Below, in pieces: positions 1 through 7,880 of a stretch of DNA of 10,485 nt. A model generated the notes under the pieces. That model was not told where the DNA came from. It saw nothing but the letters and a program-made list of their open reading frames with translations, and made no database searches. The number at the start of each line of letters is the position of its first letter. Position 1 is the stretch's first letter. A program made the position numbers and the translations under genes. Origin of the DNA: Euperipatoides rowelli (lineage: Eukaryota > Onychophora > Udeonychophora > Euonychophora > Peripatopsidae). The stretch lies in assembly GCA_003024985.2 (NCBI GenBank), contig PXIH01S0000697.1; one strand, 5' to 3'.

Positions 1-49
1 TATTTTAAAAAAGAATTCTAAATTAATTTTAAAAGTAAAAATTGTTGCG

Positions 50-144
50 ATTAGTTGAATGGTCAAAAATCTAATAATCGATTACGATTATTTGTTCAAT
101 AATCGAGTTTAATTCATTAATCGATTTAATCGCCCAAGCCTACC
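50..144. repeat. hAT-like transposon terminal fragment
   Basis: The block carries several overlapping AATCGATTA/TAATCGATT words and ends in TTAATCGCCCAAGCCTA. Read on the minus strand this is TAGGCTTGGGCGATTAAATC, which resembles the CAGGGTTGGGCGATTAATCG-type termini often seen on hAT elements and their non-autonomous derivatives (family knowledge from memory). The matching opposite terminus and an 8-bp target duplication are not visible, so the element either extends to the left of the window or is a decayed end. The CpG-containing words are unusual for the CpG-poor surroundings, which supports an inserted origin. Assignment to hAT is inference. Confidence 0.4.
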
Positions 145-1681
145 GGGCTGATAGAAGATAGGATCTGCAAGTTTTAACACTATATGAGTCCAGTTGATTG
201 AATAACTTGGAAGCTAACCAGTAATGCTTTTACATCACATGAAAAGAAATAATCTACTAATGATAACCACAAACAAACAATGCCTCTGACGACCAGTTTC
301 AGAGTGACCCAATCCATTCAAGTTAATGTCCATTGTTTAGGAATAAATCCAAATCTATATACACACGATTTATGACAAAACAGGTTGACCATAAGCTCAA
401 TGGCAAATAAAAAAAAGGAAAATATGTTAGTATGTATACATGAATGGGATGACAGTTGTAGCAAACAAAATAACAATAGATGGTCAAGTTCTGCCTATTT
501 GCATCTCTGGACATCAGATCTTTAGGGAAACTATCAATACTGGGGAACACCGACAACATTCAAGCTCTTCAGTGGCATCTAATAACTAGGCTATATTAAG
601 AAAAAGCATAGAACATAGGGTGCAATTAATGGAATAGTTTAGAGAAAGATTGCCAGTATATAATGATGGAACTCTTTGAAACTGGTTAAATAGAGCCACT
701 ACTACTACTGGACATGGAGAGAGATAGAGAGATGGATTTTGGGGAGTATCAATTGTGACAGTTTCCTACAAATATAGAGTGACAATATTGAAATATTTTT
801 TTAAAAAAAGGTCATCACACAATCAGGCCAATGTTGGACACAGTCTTAATACTTTGTATTCTTTAAATGGCATGGAAAGGATCAAGGGTCTGGAATCACC
901 TTGAAAGCATCACCAGAATAAGGAGTGGAATAACAGAGCAGGACATTCAAGCCAAGCGGATTGTATTACAATAAGCATATACATATATAGCCATTGGGTT
1001 AAGAAACAAGGAAAAAGGAATTGGAAAGTTAAATCAAGTTTAAGACATGGGATACATAAAACATTGATGGCAACATAGAATATAAGAGGATGCAGGGCTC
1101 TAGCCAAAAGAGAACAAATCATCACAACACTGGCAACCTAAAGGTTAACATAGTCAGCTGCCAATCGACTCATTTGGCATCTGGGAGCTTATACACAGAC
1201 AACTACAGTTAAAATTACAGTGGAGACCAAGATAGTCGAGCTAATATCGAGGAATAGAAATAATAATCAAAAGCAATTACACATTAAAATTAATTAATTT
1301 ATCTCAAGCAGTGATAGCTTGTGCATTGTAATCCTACAAATAAGAAGCAAGAAATGTAGGCTACAATAATCTCCACTCAAGTCCCTAATTCTATAATTGA
1401 AGCATGGAGACTTGGCTTTAGATAAACATAGTAATAAGAAGTCAAGAATCTGCATTTCCAGATGCCTGAATAATCATAGCAGAAGACAGGAATGCACACA
1501 AAGGGATTTATAATTTGAATGAAGATGGCAAGCACTACATAATGGCTAACACTCAAACACCAAAAAAATGCAATGAAACAAGGGCATCAGCTAATGTTAG
1601 TTTGTGAAAGTAAACCAGATAGGCTATCACAAAAACTGCAATATCAGAGTAAAAAAATGGCAGTGATAGCACACTTACCCA
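145..1681. other. anonymous AT-rich non-coding stretch
   Basis: I see no gene, RNA gene or clear mobile element here. There are only minor simple repeats, (ACT)4 at 698-709 and a GAGA-rich run at about 717-733. The longest minus-strand open frames (323-559 and 910-1125) are rich in F, Y, C and L, as expected from translated AT-rich DNA, and resemble no family I know. The stretch could be intron or intergenic. Confidence 0.6.
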
Positions 1682-1700
1682 GTTATGATTTGAAGTCCCT

Positions 1701-1863
1701 TCAATGTAAAATATGAGGGTGGCACACATATCTGGCTACAGTGCAAATTTCCTTAGAATCAACTAGTGCTAAATTTGATTGGTGGTGTACCTACGCAGTG
1801 ATGGGGCAGACCCAGATCTTTGAGCATAAAATGGAGATTGCACACTTATCTGAGTGGTGCACA
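1701..1863 (-). repeat. diverged direct repeat pair
   Basis: Bases 1701-1745 and 1821-1863 share the pattern TAAAAT, GAG, then GCACACATATCTG or GCACACTTATCTG, followed by a GTGCA word. They lie about 119 bp apart in the same orientation and are roughly 70 percent alike by eye. A third weaker relative, GATAGCACACTTACCCAG, lies at 1666-1682. Between the copies is GTGTACCTACGCAGTGATGG, reminiscent of short interspersed repeat ends of the GTGGCGTACCTACGCA type; I recognise that style only vaguely. The fragments are probably decayed copies of one interspersed repeat, in unknown orientation; the minus strand is given because the best open frame and splice-like sites lie there. Confidence 0.4.
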
Positions 1864-1870
1864 CAGTTAG

Positions 1871-3415
1871 GATTTTATGGCAATTACTTTTATGCTTTAT
1901 TTTAAAAAAAAAGCCGCTATAAATAAAATATACTGCACGGAAATTTCCATAAAGGCATTTTGACAATGTAAGACACTTTGTTGTGCAAGATTATTGCATT
2001 AGGAAACAAGGAGATATTATTCTAAATAAAATAGGCACTTTGATATCTTTAATATAAGTAAAATAATATTTTTGATGGTCCTGGTCAGTGGGCCAGCTAG
2101 ATTATTTTATTTCTAATTTTAATAGAACATCAGCTTAGTCTCATGAGCTGTTACATTATTGCTTAATGTTCAATGGTTATATTTTAATATCCAAGCATAA
2201 TAGTAGGGTTCTGATATAGGGGACATTTCAAAGTTCCAATCATTTGAAATTTCCAGAATTAGAAAGCCGTGAATCGATAAGTACTGACCTCAATATTGTG
2301 TATCTAAAGTTTTAATGGCCTTTAGAAGTCCATTTACTGACATTTTATTCTATTATTATGTAGATTTATTCAATATCATACAAAGTAATTACTGGTACTA
2401 GTAGCGAAAAATTAAATATTCTCTGAAAAATTAATTAATATCATAAGATGTTTTATACAAATTTGATGTATTCTTAGCATGAACTGAACTCAATTTGTCA
2501 CATTTTTTATTTCAATTTTTTTTTAATATTTCTAATTTCAAAAGTGAGAATATTATTGATAATTATGGCAATGTTTGTATGCAAAGAAAAAAAAAATTAG
2601 AATGCCTCCTCTTTTTTCTAGCTTTTTTTTATGTATTTTGAAATATTAAAATTTAAGATAAATTACTGTTGAATTAATTATCATAATATGAAATTAAAAG
2701 TTTAAAACCAATTCTTTCATTACAGTATATGTTAATTAAACTTATTCGGGTGACAGTCATTTTGTTTTTATAAATTGTTTTTTTTTTAATGTTCAACATG
2801 TATAAAAAGGCTATTAAACTCTAAAAGAATTGGTATCATTATTATTCTTGGTCTTGCCCTGGGTCCATGTTTAGCAATGACCCTACAATCATTAAGGAGT
2901 AAATGAATTTCTGGGTGGAATTTTGCCTGGATGGACTCCAACTGCGTTAGTTCTCTAATACTGGCATTTTAGGTCTTCTTTCCAAGTAATCTAAGTTGGT
3001 GTGTGGTCGAGCTCACAAATTCAGTAACCATCCTCTGGCTAGAACCTTTCATATTTCATAACGTGCCCAAGTCCTCCTCAGTCTGTGACAGCAGGACGTA
3101 CTTTGATGGACTCCTTCAGAGTAGCAGAAATTAACATTAATAAACTTTGTGGGATAAATTTTAAAAGGAAGCAGTTAGTTGTCTTTAGCTTTAAATGTGA
3201 ATAAAAATGTGAACTGTTTTGTTTAAAAATAAAAACTTTTTATTATAATTAACTTACTAAAAAATGTTTGGAGTTTGAAATTGCTTCTTGATCTGCAGTT
3301 ACAACATCTGTAAAATTAAAAAGTGTATTCTTTTAATGGTTGTACAGTTTTAAGTAAATTCACTCTAGTTGAATAATAACTTGAAAAAAAAAAAGACCTG
3401 CAAAGAAATAAATTT
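1871..3415. other. AT-rich non-coding stretch with a GC-richer island
   Basis: Poly-A and poly-T runs dominate and no gene can be supported. Bases 2840-3130 are visibly less AT-rich. In the minus-strand frame that begins with an ATG at 3137-3135, about 19 codons are open and then five or more stops follow within about 75 codons, roughly what chance gives. This island may be a decayed repeat or fossil exon, but nothing identifies it. Confidence 0.55.
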
Positions 3416-3539
3416 AAAAGTAAAATTGAAACTTATTTCATTAAAATTATTTCAATAAATGTAGTTTTACTTTTTGATAGCAGTGCAGAGTAAAAGATTA
3501 TCTTTAAGGGTTAAATGCAATAAAAAGATAACTTTTACT
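3416..3539. repeat. AT-rich foldback cluster
   Basis: Two nested inverted repeats lie side by side. AAAAGTAAAA at 3416-3425 pairs exactly with TTTTACTTTT at 3465-3474, with ATTGAAA/TTTCAAT words continuing the arms inward. AGTAAAAGATTATCTTT at 3489-3505 pairs with AAAGATAACTTTTACT at 3524-3539, with a single-base gap and an 18-nt loop. The same AGTAAAA/TTTTACT word forms all four arms. This looks like a small foldback or MITE-like element, possibly a duplicated one. No target-site duplication was established. Confidence 0.45.
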
Positions 3540-3721
3540 TTCATAAATAATATGCTTAAACTGTATCCTAAGTTAGAGATTACATTTATCAGAATAGCCA
3601 GGAACATGTATTTTCTTTGTCATATTTGATATCACTGATGTCAAAATAGTTTTAAACTATATATTGTATATTTGAAAAAGATAATTAAAAAGAAGTAAAT
3701 AGAAGGAAAATGGTGTTTCTG

Positions 3722-3762
3722 ACCCCAGCCAGGTCTTTTCAAGATGGCCAACTTCCTGTTTA
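3722..3762 (+). repeat. isolated copy of the AAGATGGC/ACTTCC repeat
   Basis: CCAGGTCTTTTCAAGATGGC followed by CAACTTCCTGTTTAA matches the core of the array at 6417-7480, most closely 6840-6870 (CCAGGTCTTTTCAAAATGGC, then TGACTTCTGGT) and the leader of the left arm at 6447-6470. It shows that the unit is dispersed and not only tandem. A TGATGTCA word, also typical of the array, lies about 100 bp upstream at 3636-3643, but homology between the two points is not evident. Confidence 0.7.
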
Positions 3763-5344
3763 AGGGTCAATCAAGGAGGCTCACCATAAGATAAAAGAGA
3801 ATAATGATAAAGACCTGAACGGTAATTAATACAGTTTATTCCAAGACCAGAAAGCTACATCCATCAGCGACTTACTGATTAAATATTTAATATAAATGAA
3901 ATAAAAGCCCTATAACTTTGATATGCCTTACACCAGGAGCAGTCAAACTCTTCTTACTGGCTTCAGTCAGAACGGCCACATAAAAACATAAAAGAAAGAA
4001 TACCTGTTGGAAGTGTCGAAAGCTATTCATATCAAGTAAGAAAATAAGGCATGTGTGCAACATTTGTTTATCAAGAATTTCAACATATTCAAAACTAACA
4101 CTTTAAATAAATTAGCATTGATTTGCATGTGTAAAGGAAGTTGTTTGTTTACCACATTGTTCACACACATAATTGATCAGATTATGAATAAGGCATTTAC
4201 TATAAAATAGAAAATGTCGCATAAGAAAGTAAACAATGGGCGAACGTGATATGATTAATAACAAAATAATAATGAACGCATTCATTATAACAAAAGAAAA
4301 AATGGGAAAAATAGATAAAAATAGCCACCAGAGAAAAAAAGTAGTGAAAATTCTTCACCCATCCTCCCCCTAATGGTGAAAGGAGTAAAGAAAACAAGCG
4401 ATTACAAAGCATTTACTCAGTAAGGATTCATTAAAATTTCGAGGATATCCGAGGAGCCGCCTGGCAAATCCAATTTAATTTAATGAAAAAGGTTTACAGG
4501 TACTTGTTTTTTTTTCTCAACTGCACTTTGCATACTAAACACCAAAAGGTGGCAAAACAAAAAAAAAACAATTTTATCAAGTGAATGGGAATATGGCTCT
4601 TCATTACCTCTCGTTCATGGAAAAACAAATGCCTTCAAAAAGAGGAAAATTATAATATTACTTACTGAAGAAAAAAAGGTTCAATCTTGGGGAGAGAAGC
4701 CCAACAAAAGTTTATCACATAATAAATAGATAAAAGGATTGTATAATCAATTCTGACATCTAGGCAATAAGGAACTGTGATTGGCTAGATCAGGAAGAGT
4801 ATGAGAAATCAAATTGGTAAAGAAAGCAGTTACCTCTCGACTGCCAGGGTGGGAAGAAACAAACTTAGAGAAGGCAGAGAAAGCTTATAGCAGAACTTTG
4901 CAAAAGTCAGGGAAAGCAGGATCTCTCTTTAAGCTAATTGTGAGGCATCTTCATCAACTTCTTCACAATACAACTGAATCAGGTCGTCTATTACTTACAT
5001 TTGATAATTCCCTAAACACTACCAACAGAGTAGGGGAAAGTGGGGATACTTTGTGATCCATGTCTTCATGATGGATGAAGAGCACTGGTTGATTAGGAAT
5101 TGCTATTTACTTGTGAGAGTAAGAGCCAATGCCTAACCTAAGTATGAGTCTGCAGTAAGATTTTTAGCAAATCCTTCCGCAAAACATAAGGCAGTCAGAA
5201 ATAATAACCTGGCATGAGGAAAGACTAGGACACAAGATTATAATCATAATGTATATTTGGTAATTATATTGGTGTAAGTTCTTTGTGTGGCAGTAATTAT
5301 TATGGAAAAGGAAAAGTTCAGCTTACCCTAGGATATGTAGATCT
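3763..5344. other. anonymous non-coding stretch
   Basis: No gene, RNA gene or element is supported. A small CpG-bearing patch occurs at 4440-4465 (TTCGAGGATATCCGAGGAGC) and is out of character with its AT-rich flanks. An 80-codon plus-strand open frame at 4814-5056 has a fairly balanced residue composition, but it starts at TTG, contains no ATG, is closed by a stop two codons upstream, and matches no family I recognise. Confidence 0.55.
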
Positions 5345-5463
5345 GGAACTGTGGGTTGTGATATTGTTGCTGCTGCTGAAGGATCAGGAACTGTGGGTTG
5401 GAATCATTGCTGCTGATGGCTCAGGAACTGTGGATTGGAATAACTGCGGTTGTTACTGGATCA
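5345..5463 (+). repeat. three-unit tandem repeat, about 40 bp per unit
   Basis: Units begin at 5345, 5387 and 5424, each with GGAACTGTGGGTTG or GGAACTGTGGATTG, continue with a GCTGCTGCTG-like or GCGGTTGTT segment, and end in GGATCA or GGCTCA. A truncated fourth start (GGCCT) falls at 5464. Unit lengths are 42, 37 and 40 bp. The lengths are not all multiples of three, so the shared nucleotide unit drifts between reading frames, which argues against a coding repeat. Confidence 0.75.
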
Positions 5464-5782
5464 GGCCTATCATTCCCTGACTAATATTTATAACCAAGAA
5501 CAAAAGTTCTTACTTTGGACAATTATATTACACAGCAGAATGCTGTTACTATCTTAGCTAAGGATTTTGGTTTGCCCAAGCATAGGCTGTGGAAGATAAA
5601 CTTACTCTTGGCTTATCTTATATATACTGTATATCTGAGGATATAACTCAGGCTGGAACAAAGCTGATGTGGCAGGGTCTTTCTCCCTGGCTGGAACATC
5701 CTGAACAATGGGATTACATCCTTTTATAGTTTTGGCCACATTCCTGAAGGATTCAGGCTGCAGTCTCTGAACAATGAGCCTA

Positions 5783-5823
5783 CTGTCATTGGCCTATTAT
5801 AGACCTAAGTCTGCCAATGACAG
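5783..5823. repeat. 11-bp perfect inverted repeat (hairpin)
   Basis: CTGTCATTGGC at 5783-5793 is the exact reverse complement of GCCAATGACAG at 5813-5823, with a 19-nt spacer. It sits in a locally less AT-rich patch (about 5640-5830) where CTGAACAATG also occurs twice (5699-5708 and 5766-5775). It could be a small foldback remnant; no function is implied by the sequence. Confidence 0.5.
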
Positions 5824-6099
5824 CAAGGCTGAGAATTATTTCATATATAGAGGTTAGTTAGCTCTATATGTAATACAGTGAAAATAATGTCTAAAAACAT
5901 GCAGTTTTGTATTATATAATATTTTTTAAAGTATCACTTAGGCTACCTCTATTAGTTAATAGAAGAAAAGTGAAACATATTTACTCTTTCCTAGAAAACT
6001 AGAAATCTTAAAATAAAACTGCAAGCAAGCTAATAACCTCAATGAAAACAAAGATGCAAATGTAAAAGGAGGGATGAAATACAGTAGGGCCAACCTTAC

Positions 6100-6114
6100 C
6101 TCGAAAAATTTCCT
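6100..6114 (-). other. candidate 15-nt microexon
   Basis: On the minus strand a pyrimidine tract followed by TAACAG forms a strong 3' splice site whose AG ends at 6115. Fifteen bases later GAG|GTAAGG forms a near-consensus 5' splice site whose GT starts at 6099. The enclosed exon would be AGGAAATTTTTCGAG. Its length is a multiple of three and no frame within it contains a stop; the three frames give RKFFE, GNFS and EIFR. Microexons of 3-27 nt are well known in animal neuronal and muscle genes. The flanking exons of any host gene are not visible, so this rests only on paired splice-site quality, and chance pairing in an AT-rich genome remains possible. Confidence 0.3.
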
Positions 6115-6321
6115 CTGTTAAAAAAAATAAGAAAATGTTCATGTATACCCATTGTTCAAGTATTCCTTCTATTCCCCTAGTCTACTAAATTTGAATGTAT
6201 ATAAATATATAATTAATTGATAAAAAATCTGATAAGTAAATAATTTGGTTTCAACCTTATTATAAGTGTCATTTGTGTCACTTAATGATACCGGTGTTTT
6301 TTCACCACCATCTTGTTTTAG

Positions 6322-6352
6322 AGTGAGGTGAATAAGTGTAATTCACCTCACT
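6322..6352. repeat. 12-bp perfect hairpin
   Basis: AGTGAGGTGAAT at 6322-6333 pairs perfectly with ATTCACCTCACT at 6341-6352 around a 7-nt loop (AAGTGTA). It lies about 65 bp outside the left inverted arm. Just upstream, at 6308-6314, CCATCTT (minus-strand AAGATGG) sits within CACCACCATCTTG, an inverted singleton of the array's motif. The hairpin is not followed by a U-tract and there is no bacterial context, so I do not call it a terminator. Confidence 0.6.
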
Positions 6353-6416
6353 TTGTTTCTATTATAGAGCAGTAGCTCTTTGTTTTAGTGAACCATTTTG
6401 TCCAAACTATTTGTGT

Positions 6417-6650
6417 GATAGAAGAACATGATCCTTCTGGCCTAATCCTGGTCTTTTTCAAGATGTGGCTGGAAGTGATATCATAAAATCCAAGATGGCT
6501 GACTTCCAGTTCCTGTTTCTTAAAGGTATATGGTGTTTTTTATGCCCATATATGGGCATATAATGTCATAACTCCTCCCACTTTCAGTCTAGGCCCCTTT
6601 CACTTGCTGTTTAACCGGAAGTAACTCATCCAAGATGGCCAACTTCCTGT
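6417..6650 (+). repeat. left arm of a long inverted repeat
   Basis: This segment aligns by eye to the reverse complement of 10003-10242. In order, both carry GATAGAA, GATCCTTCTGG or GATCTTTCTGG, GGTC then CTTTTCAA, a GATGTGGC-like word, AGTGATRTCATAAAA, CCAAGATGGCYGACTTCC, CTTAAAGGTATA, TTTTTATGCC, a TATGGGCA-like word, CATAA, CTCCTCCCACTT, GTTTAACCGGAA and ATCCAAGATGGCCAA. Similarity ends abruptly just outside GATAGAA and just inside GATGGCCAA. It doubles as the first monomer and a half of the array. Confidence 0.8.
6541..6560. repeat. 20-bp perfect palindrome
   Basis: TATGCCCATATATGGGCATA is its own reverse complement. A degenerate version recurs one monomer later (ATACCCATATTTGGGCCTAT, 6682-6701) and in the right arm (about 10097-10130, TATGCCCG through to TAGGCATAA). 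It is therefore a standard part of the monomer, and this copy keeps the best symmetry. Confidence 0.75.
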
Positions 6651-6986
6651 TCCTATATTTTCAAGAAAATTGAGCTTTTTAATACCCATATTTGGGCCTA
6701 TGATGTCATATTATGATGCATGATGGGATAGATGACCCTCCCACTCTGTATTAACCGGCACTTCTGTTCCAAGATGGCTAACAGTTAGGACTTCCGATCA
6801 TGTGCAGTTGCACCTTCCTGTTTATAGTTTTCATCCCATCCAGGTCTTTTCAAAATGGCTGACTTCTGGTGCTGGTCAAAATCCAAGATGGATGACTTCC
6901 TGCTATTTTTTAAAGCTATAAAGGGGTTTAGGCTTATACTTCTGATTGATGATGTCACATCTGGTTATAACATCACTTACGGTTCT

Positions 6987-6999
6987 AGGTCAAAGGTCA
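6987..6999 (+). promoter_or_regulatory. perfect DR1 nuclear-receptor-type site
   Basis: AGGTCA A AGGTCA is an exact direct repeat of the nuclear-receptor half-site with one-base spacing, the form bound by HNF4, RXR and PPAR-type receptors in animals (established knowledge). It lies between two core units and directly precedes TTTCCGGTC, an ETS-like word. Only one copy is perfect in the array, so occupancy is speculative. Confidence 0.35.
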
Positions 7000-7165
7000 T
7001 TTCCGGTCTTAAAAAATCCAAAATAGCTGACTTCCAGTTCCTGTTTTTTAAAGGTATAAAGATTTTTTTTAAGACTTAGACTTCATCTTGATGATGTCAC
7101 TTCCGGTTTATAACACCATTTCCGGTCATGTCTAGTACACCACTTCTGATTCCAGTTGAAAAAGT

Positions 7166-7280
7166 CTAAAATGGCCGATTTCAGGTCACATGACTTGCAG
7201 TTTTCATAAAATTCTGAAAATCCAAGATGGCCAGCTTGCTGTCACATGACTTCCAGTTTTCAAAATAAAATTCAAGATGG
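7166..7280 (+). repeat. local 56-bp sub-repeat inside the array
   Basis: Starting at 7166 and 7222, two successive units share AAAATGGCC or AAGATGGCC, then GTCACATGACTT (7185 and 7241), then CAGTTTTCA and an AAAATTC-like tail, with a 56-bp offset. A third shorter start lies at 7272 (CAAGATGGCCAACC). This is a shorter period than the 135-150-bp monomer and indicates internal re-duplication. Confidence 0.65.
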
Positions 7281-7480
7281 CCAACCAGAAGTGATGTCAC
7301 AACATGTGCAGAATAATGTGTGAAAAACTTATAATTTTTTCAATTTTTTTAAAAAATTACAAAATCCAAGATGGCTGACTTCCAGTTCCATTCATTTAAC
7401 TTCTGGTTATAACATCACATCCGGTACTTAAGATGAACTTACTGTCAAAACTCTAAGATGGTGGCACTTCTGGTTCCTTT

Positions 7481-7804
7481 TTTTATTGACTTATAAGAGT
7501 TATAGACATTTTAAAAATATTTGTTAAATATTTATAAACTGTATTCAAAATAGTTGCTTGGTTATTACATAATTGACCATTATTATTATCATGCTACTTA
7601 AAGTATACCAGTAACAGTTATTTTTATAATAACATATTTTAACTCCTCAGGGAAGAGAGGGGGAATGGTAATGCTGTAATAAACGTCTTTATAATTAAAA
7701 AAAAAAATAATCTCCAGACTTTCCTACTTTACCATAGCTTCCAACCTTACAATCTAAAAAATTAAAAACCGGGATCTGGTGTCACCCCACACTTATGGAA
7801 TCCA
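7481..7804. other. AT-rich spacer with a polyadenylation-like 3' end
   Basis: No gene is seen. AATAAA at 7678-7683 is followed 13 bases later by an uninterrupted run of 11 A at 7697-7707. This is the arrangement expected at the 3' end of a retroposed transcript or non-LTR element. A 5' limit and a target-site duplication were not found, so it may equally be a chance A-run. Confidence 0.35.
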
Positions 7805-7880
7805 GGGTTAATGCCCCAATGGGGTCCAAGGGCAATGCCCAATGGGGTCCAGGGAGCAATGTCTAATGGGGTCCAGGAGG
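7805..7880. repeat. tandem repeat, 23-24 bp unit
   Basis: AATGGGGTCCA recurs at 7818, 7841 and 7865, spaced 23 and 24 bp, each preceded by an AATGCCC-like word (AATGTCT in the third unit). The first unit has the near-hairpin CCCCAATGGGG. Read on the minus strand the 24-bp units give a repeating WTPL-like peptide, but one unit is a base short and the frame is not otherwise supported. The ATGGGGTCC word resembles ATGGGGCCCC in the repeats at 8071 and 8641, suggesting a common source. Confidence 0.75.

Larger units (their letters stand above)
6417..7480 (+). repeat. degenerate tandem array, core CCAAGATGGCYGACTTCCGGT
   Basis: Exact AAGATGG words occur at 6492, 6632, 6771, 6885, 7224, 7274, 7368 and 7455, all on the plus strand, with variants at 6460, 6852, 7019 and 7169. 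Most are followed by ACTTCC plus AGT, TGT or GGT. Spacings of 140, 139 and 135 bp between equivalent cores (6492/6632/6771 and 6885/7019) define a monomer of about 135-150 bp. The monomer also carries TTAAAGGTATA, a TATGCCCATATATGGGCATA-like segment, TGATGTCA, CTCCCACT and TTAACCGG. Later monomers are shortened. The array is AT-rich outside the core and shows no transposase or reverse transcriptase frame. It is probably a satellite-like part of a non-autonomous mobile element. The open frame at 6855-7079 begins inside a core (ATGGCTGACTTC reads MADF) and is a by-product of the repeat. Confidence 0.85.

Noticed and set aside
2840-3140. GC-richer island read on the minus strand as a possible decayed coding exon
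   Set aside because: Five or more in-frame stops in about 75 codons are what chance predicts, and no family resemblance was found.
4655-4680. Minus-strand TTTTTTTTCTTCAGTAAGTA, resembling a recursive (zero-length exon) splice site
   Set aside because: Recursive sites need AG directly followed by GT (AGGT). Here the AG and GT share a single G, so the two sites cannot both be used in that way.
4814-5056. 80-codon plus-strand open frame with balanced residue composition
   Set aside because: It begins at TTG, has no ATG, is closed by a TGA two codons upstream, shows no recognisable domain, and lacks clear flanking splice sites. A coding exon cannot be excluded but is not supported.
5283-5480. 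Open frame whose start reads NYYGKGKVQLT, faintly like the YYGRGP-QL motif of family 19 chitinases
   Set aside because: The similarity is limited to a few residues, nothing upstream or downstream continues a chitinase, and the rest of the frame is the translated 40-bp tandem repeat with frame drift.
6534-6565. Palindrome at 6541-6560 as a transcription terminator
   Set aside because: It is a conserved part of the repeat monomer, AT-rich at its centre, not followed by a U-tract, and the context is eukaryotic.
6855-7079. 74-codon plus-strand frame starting MADFW
   Set aside because: It lies wholly inside the repeat array; the ATGGCTGACTTC core spells MADF by chance and the frame repeats that peptide only because the DNA repeats.
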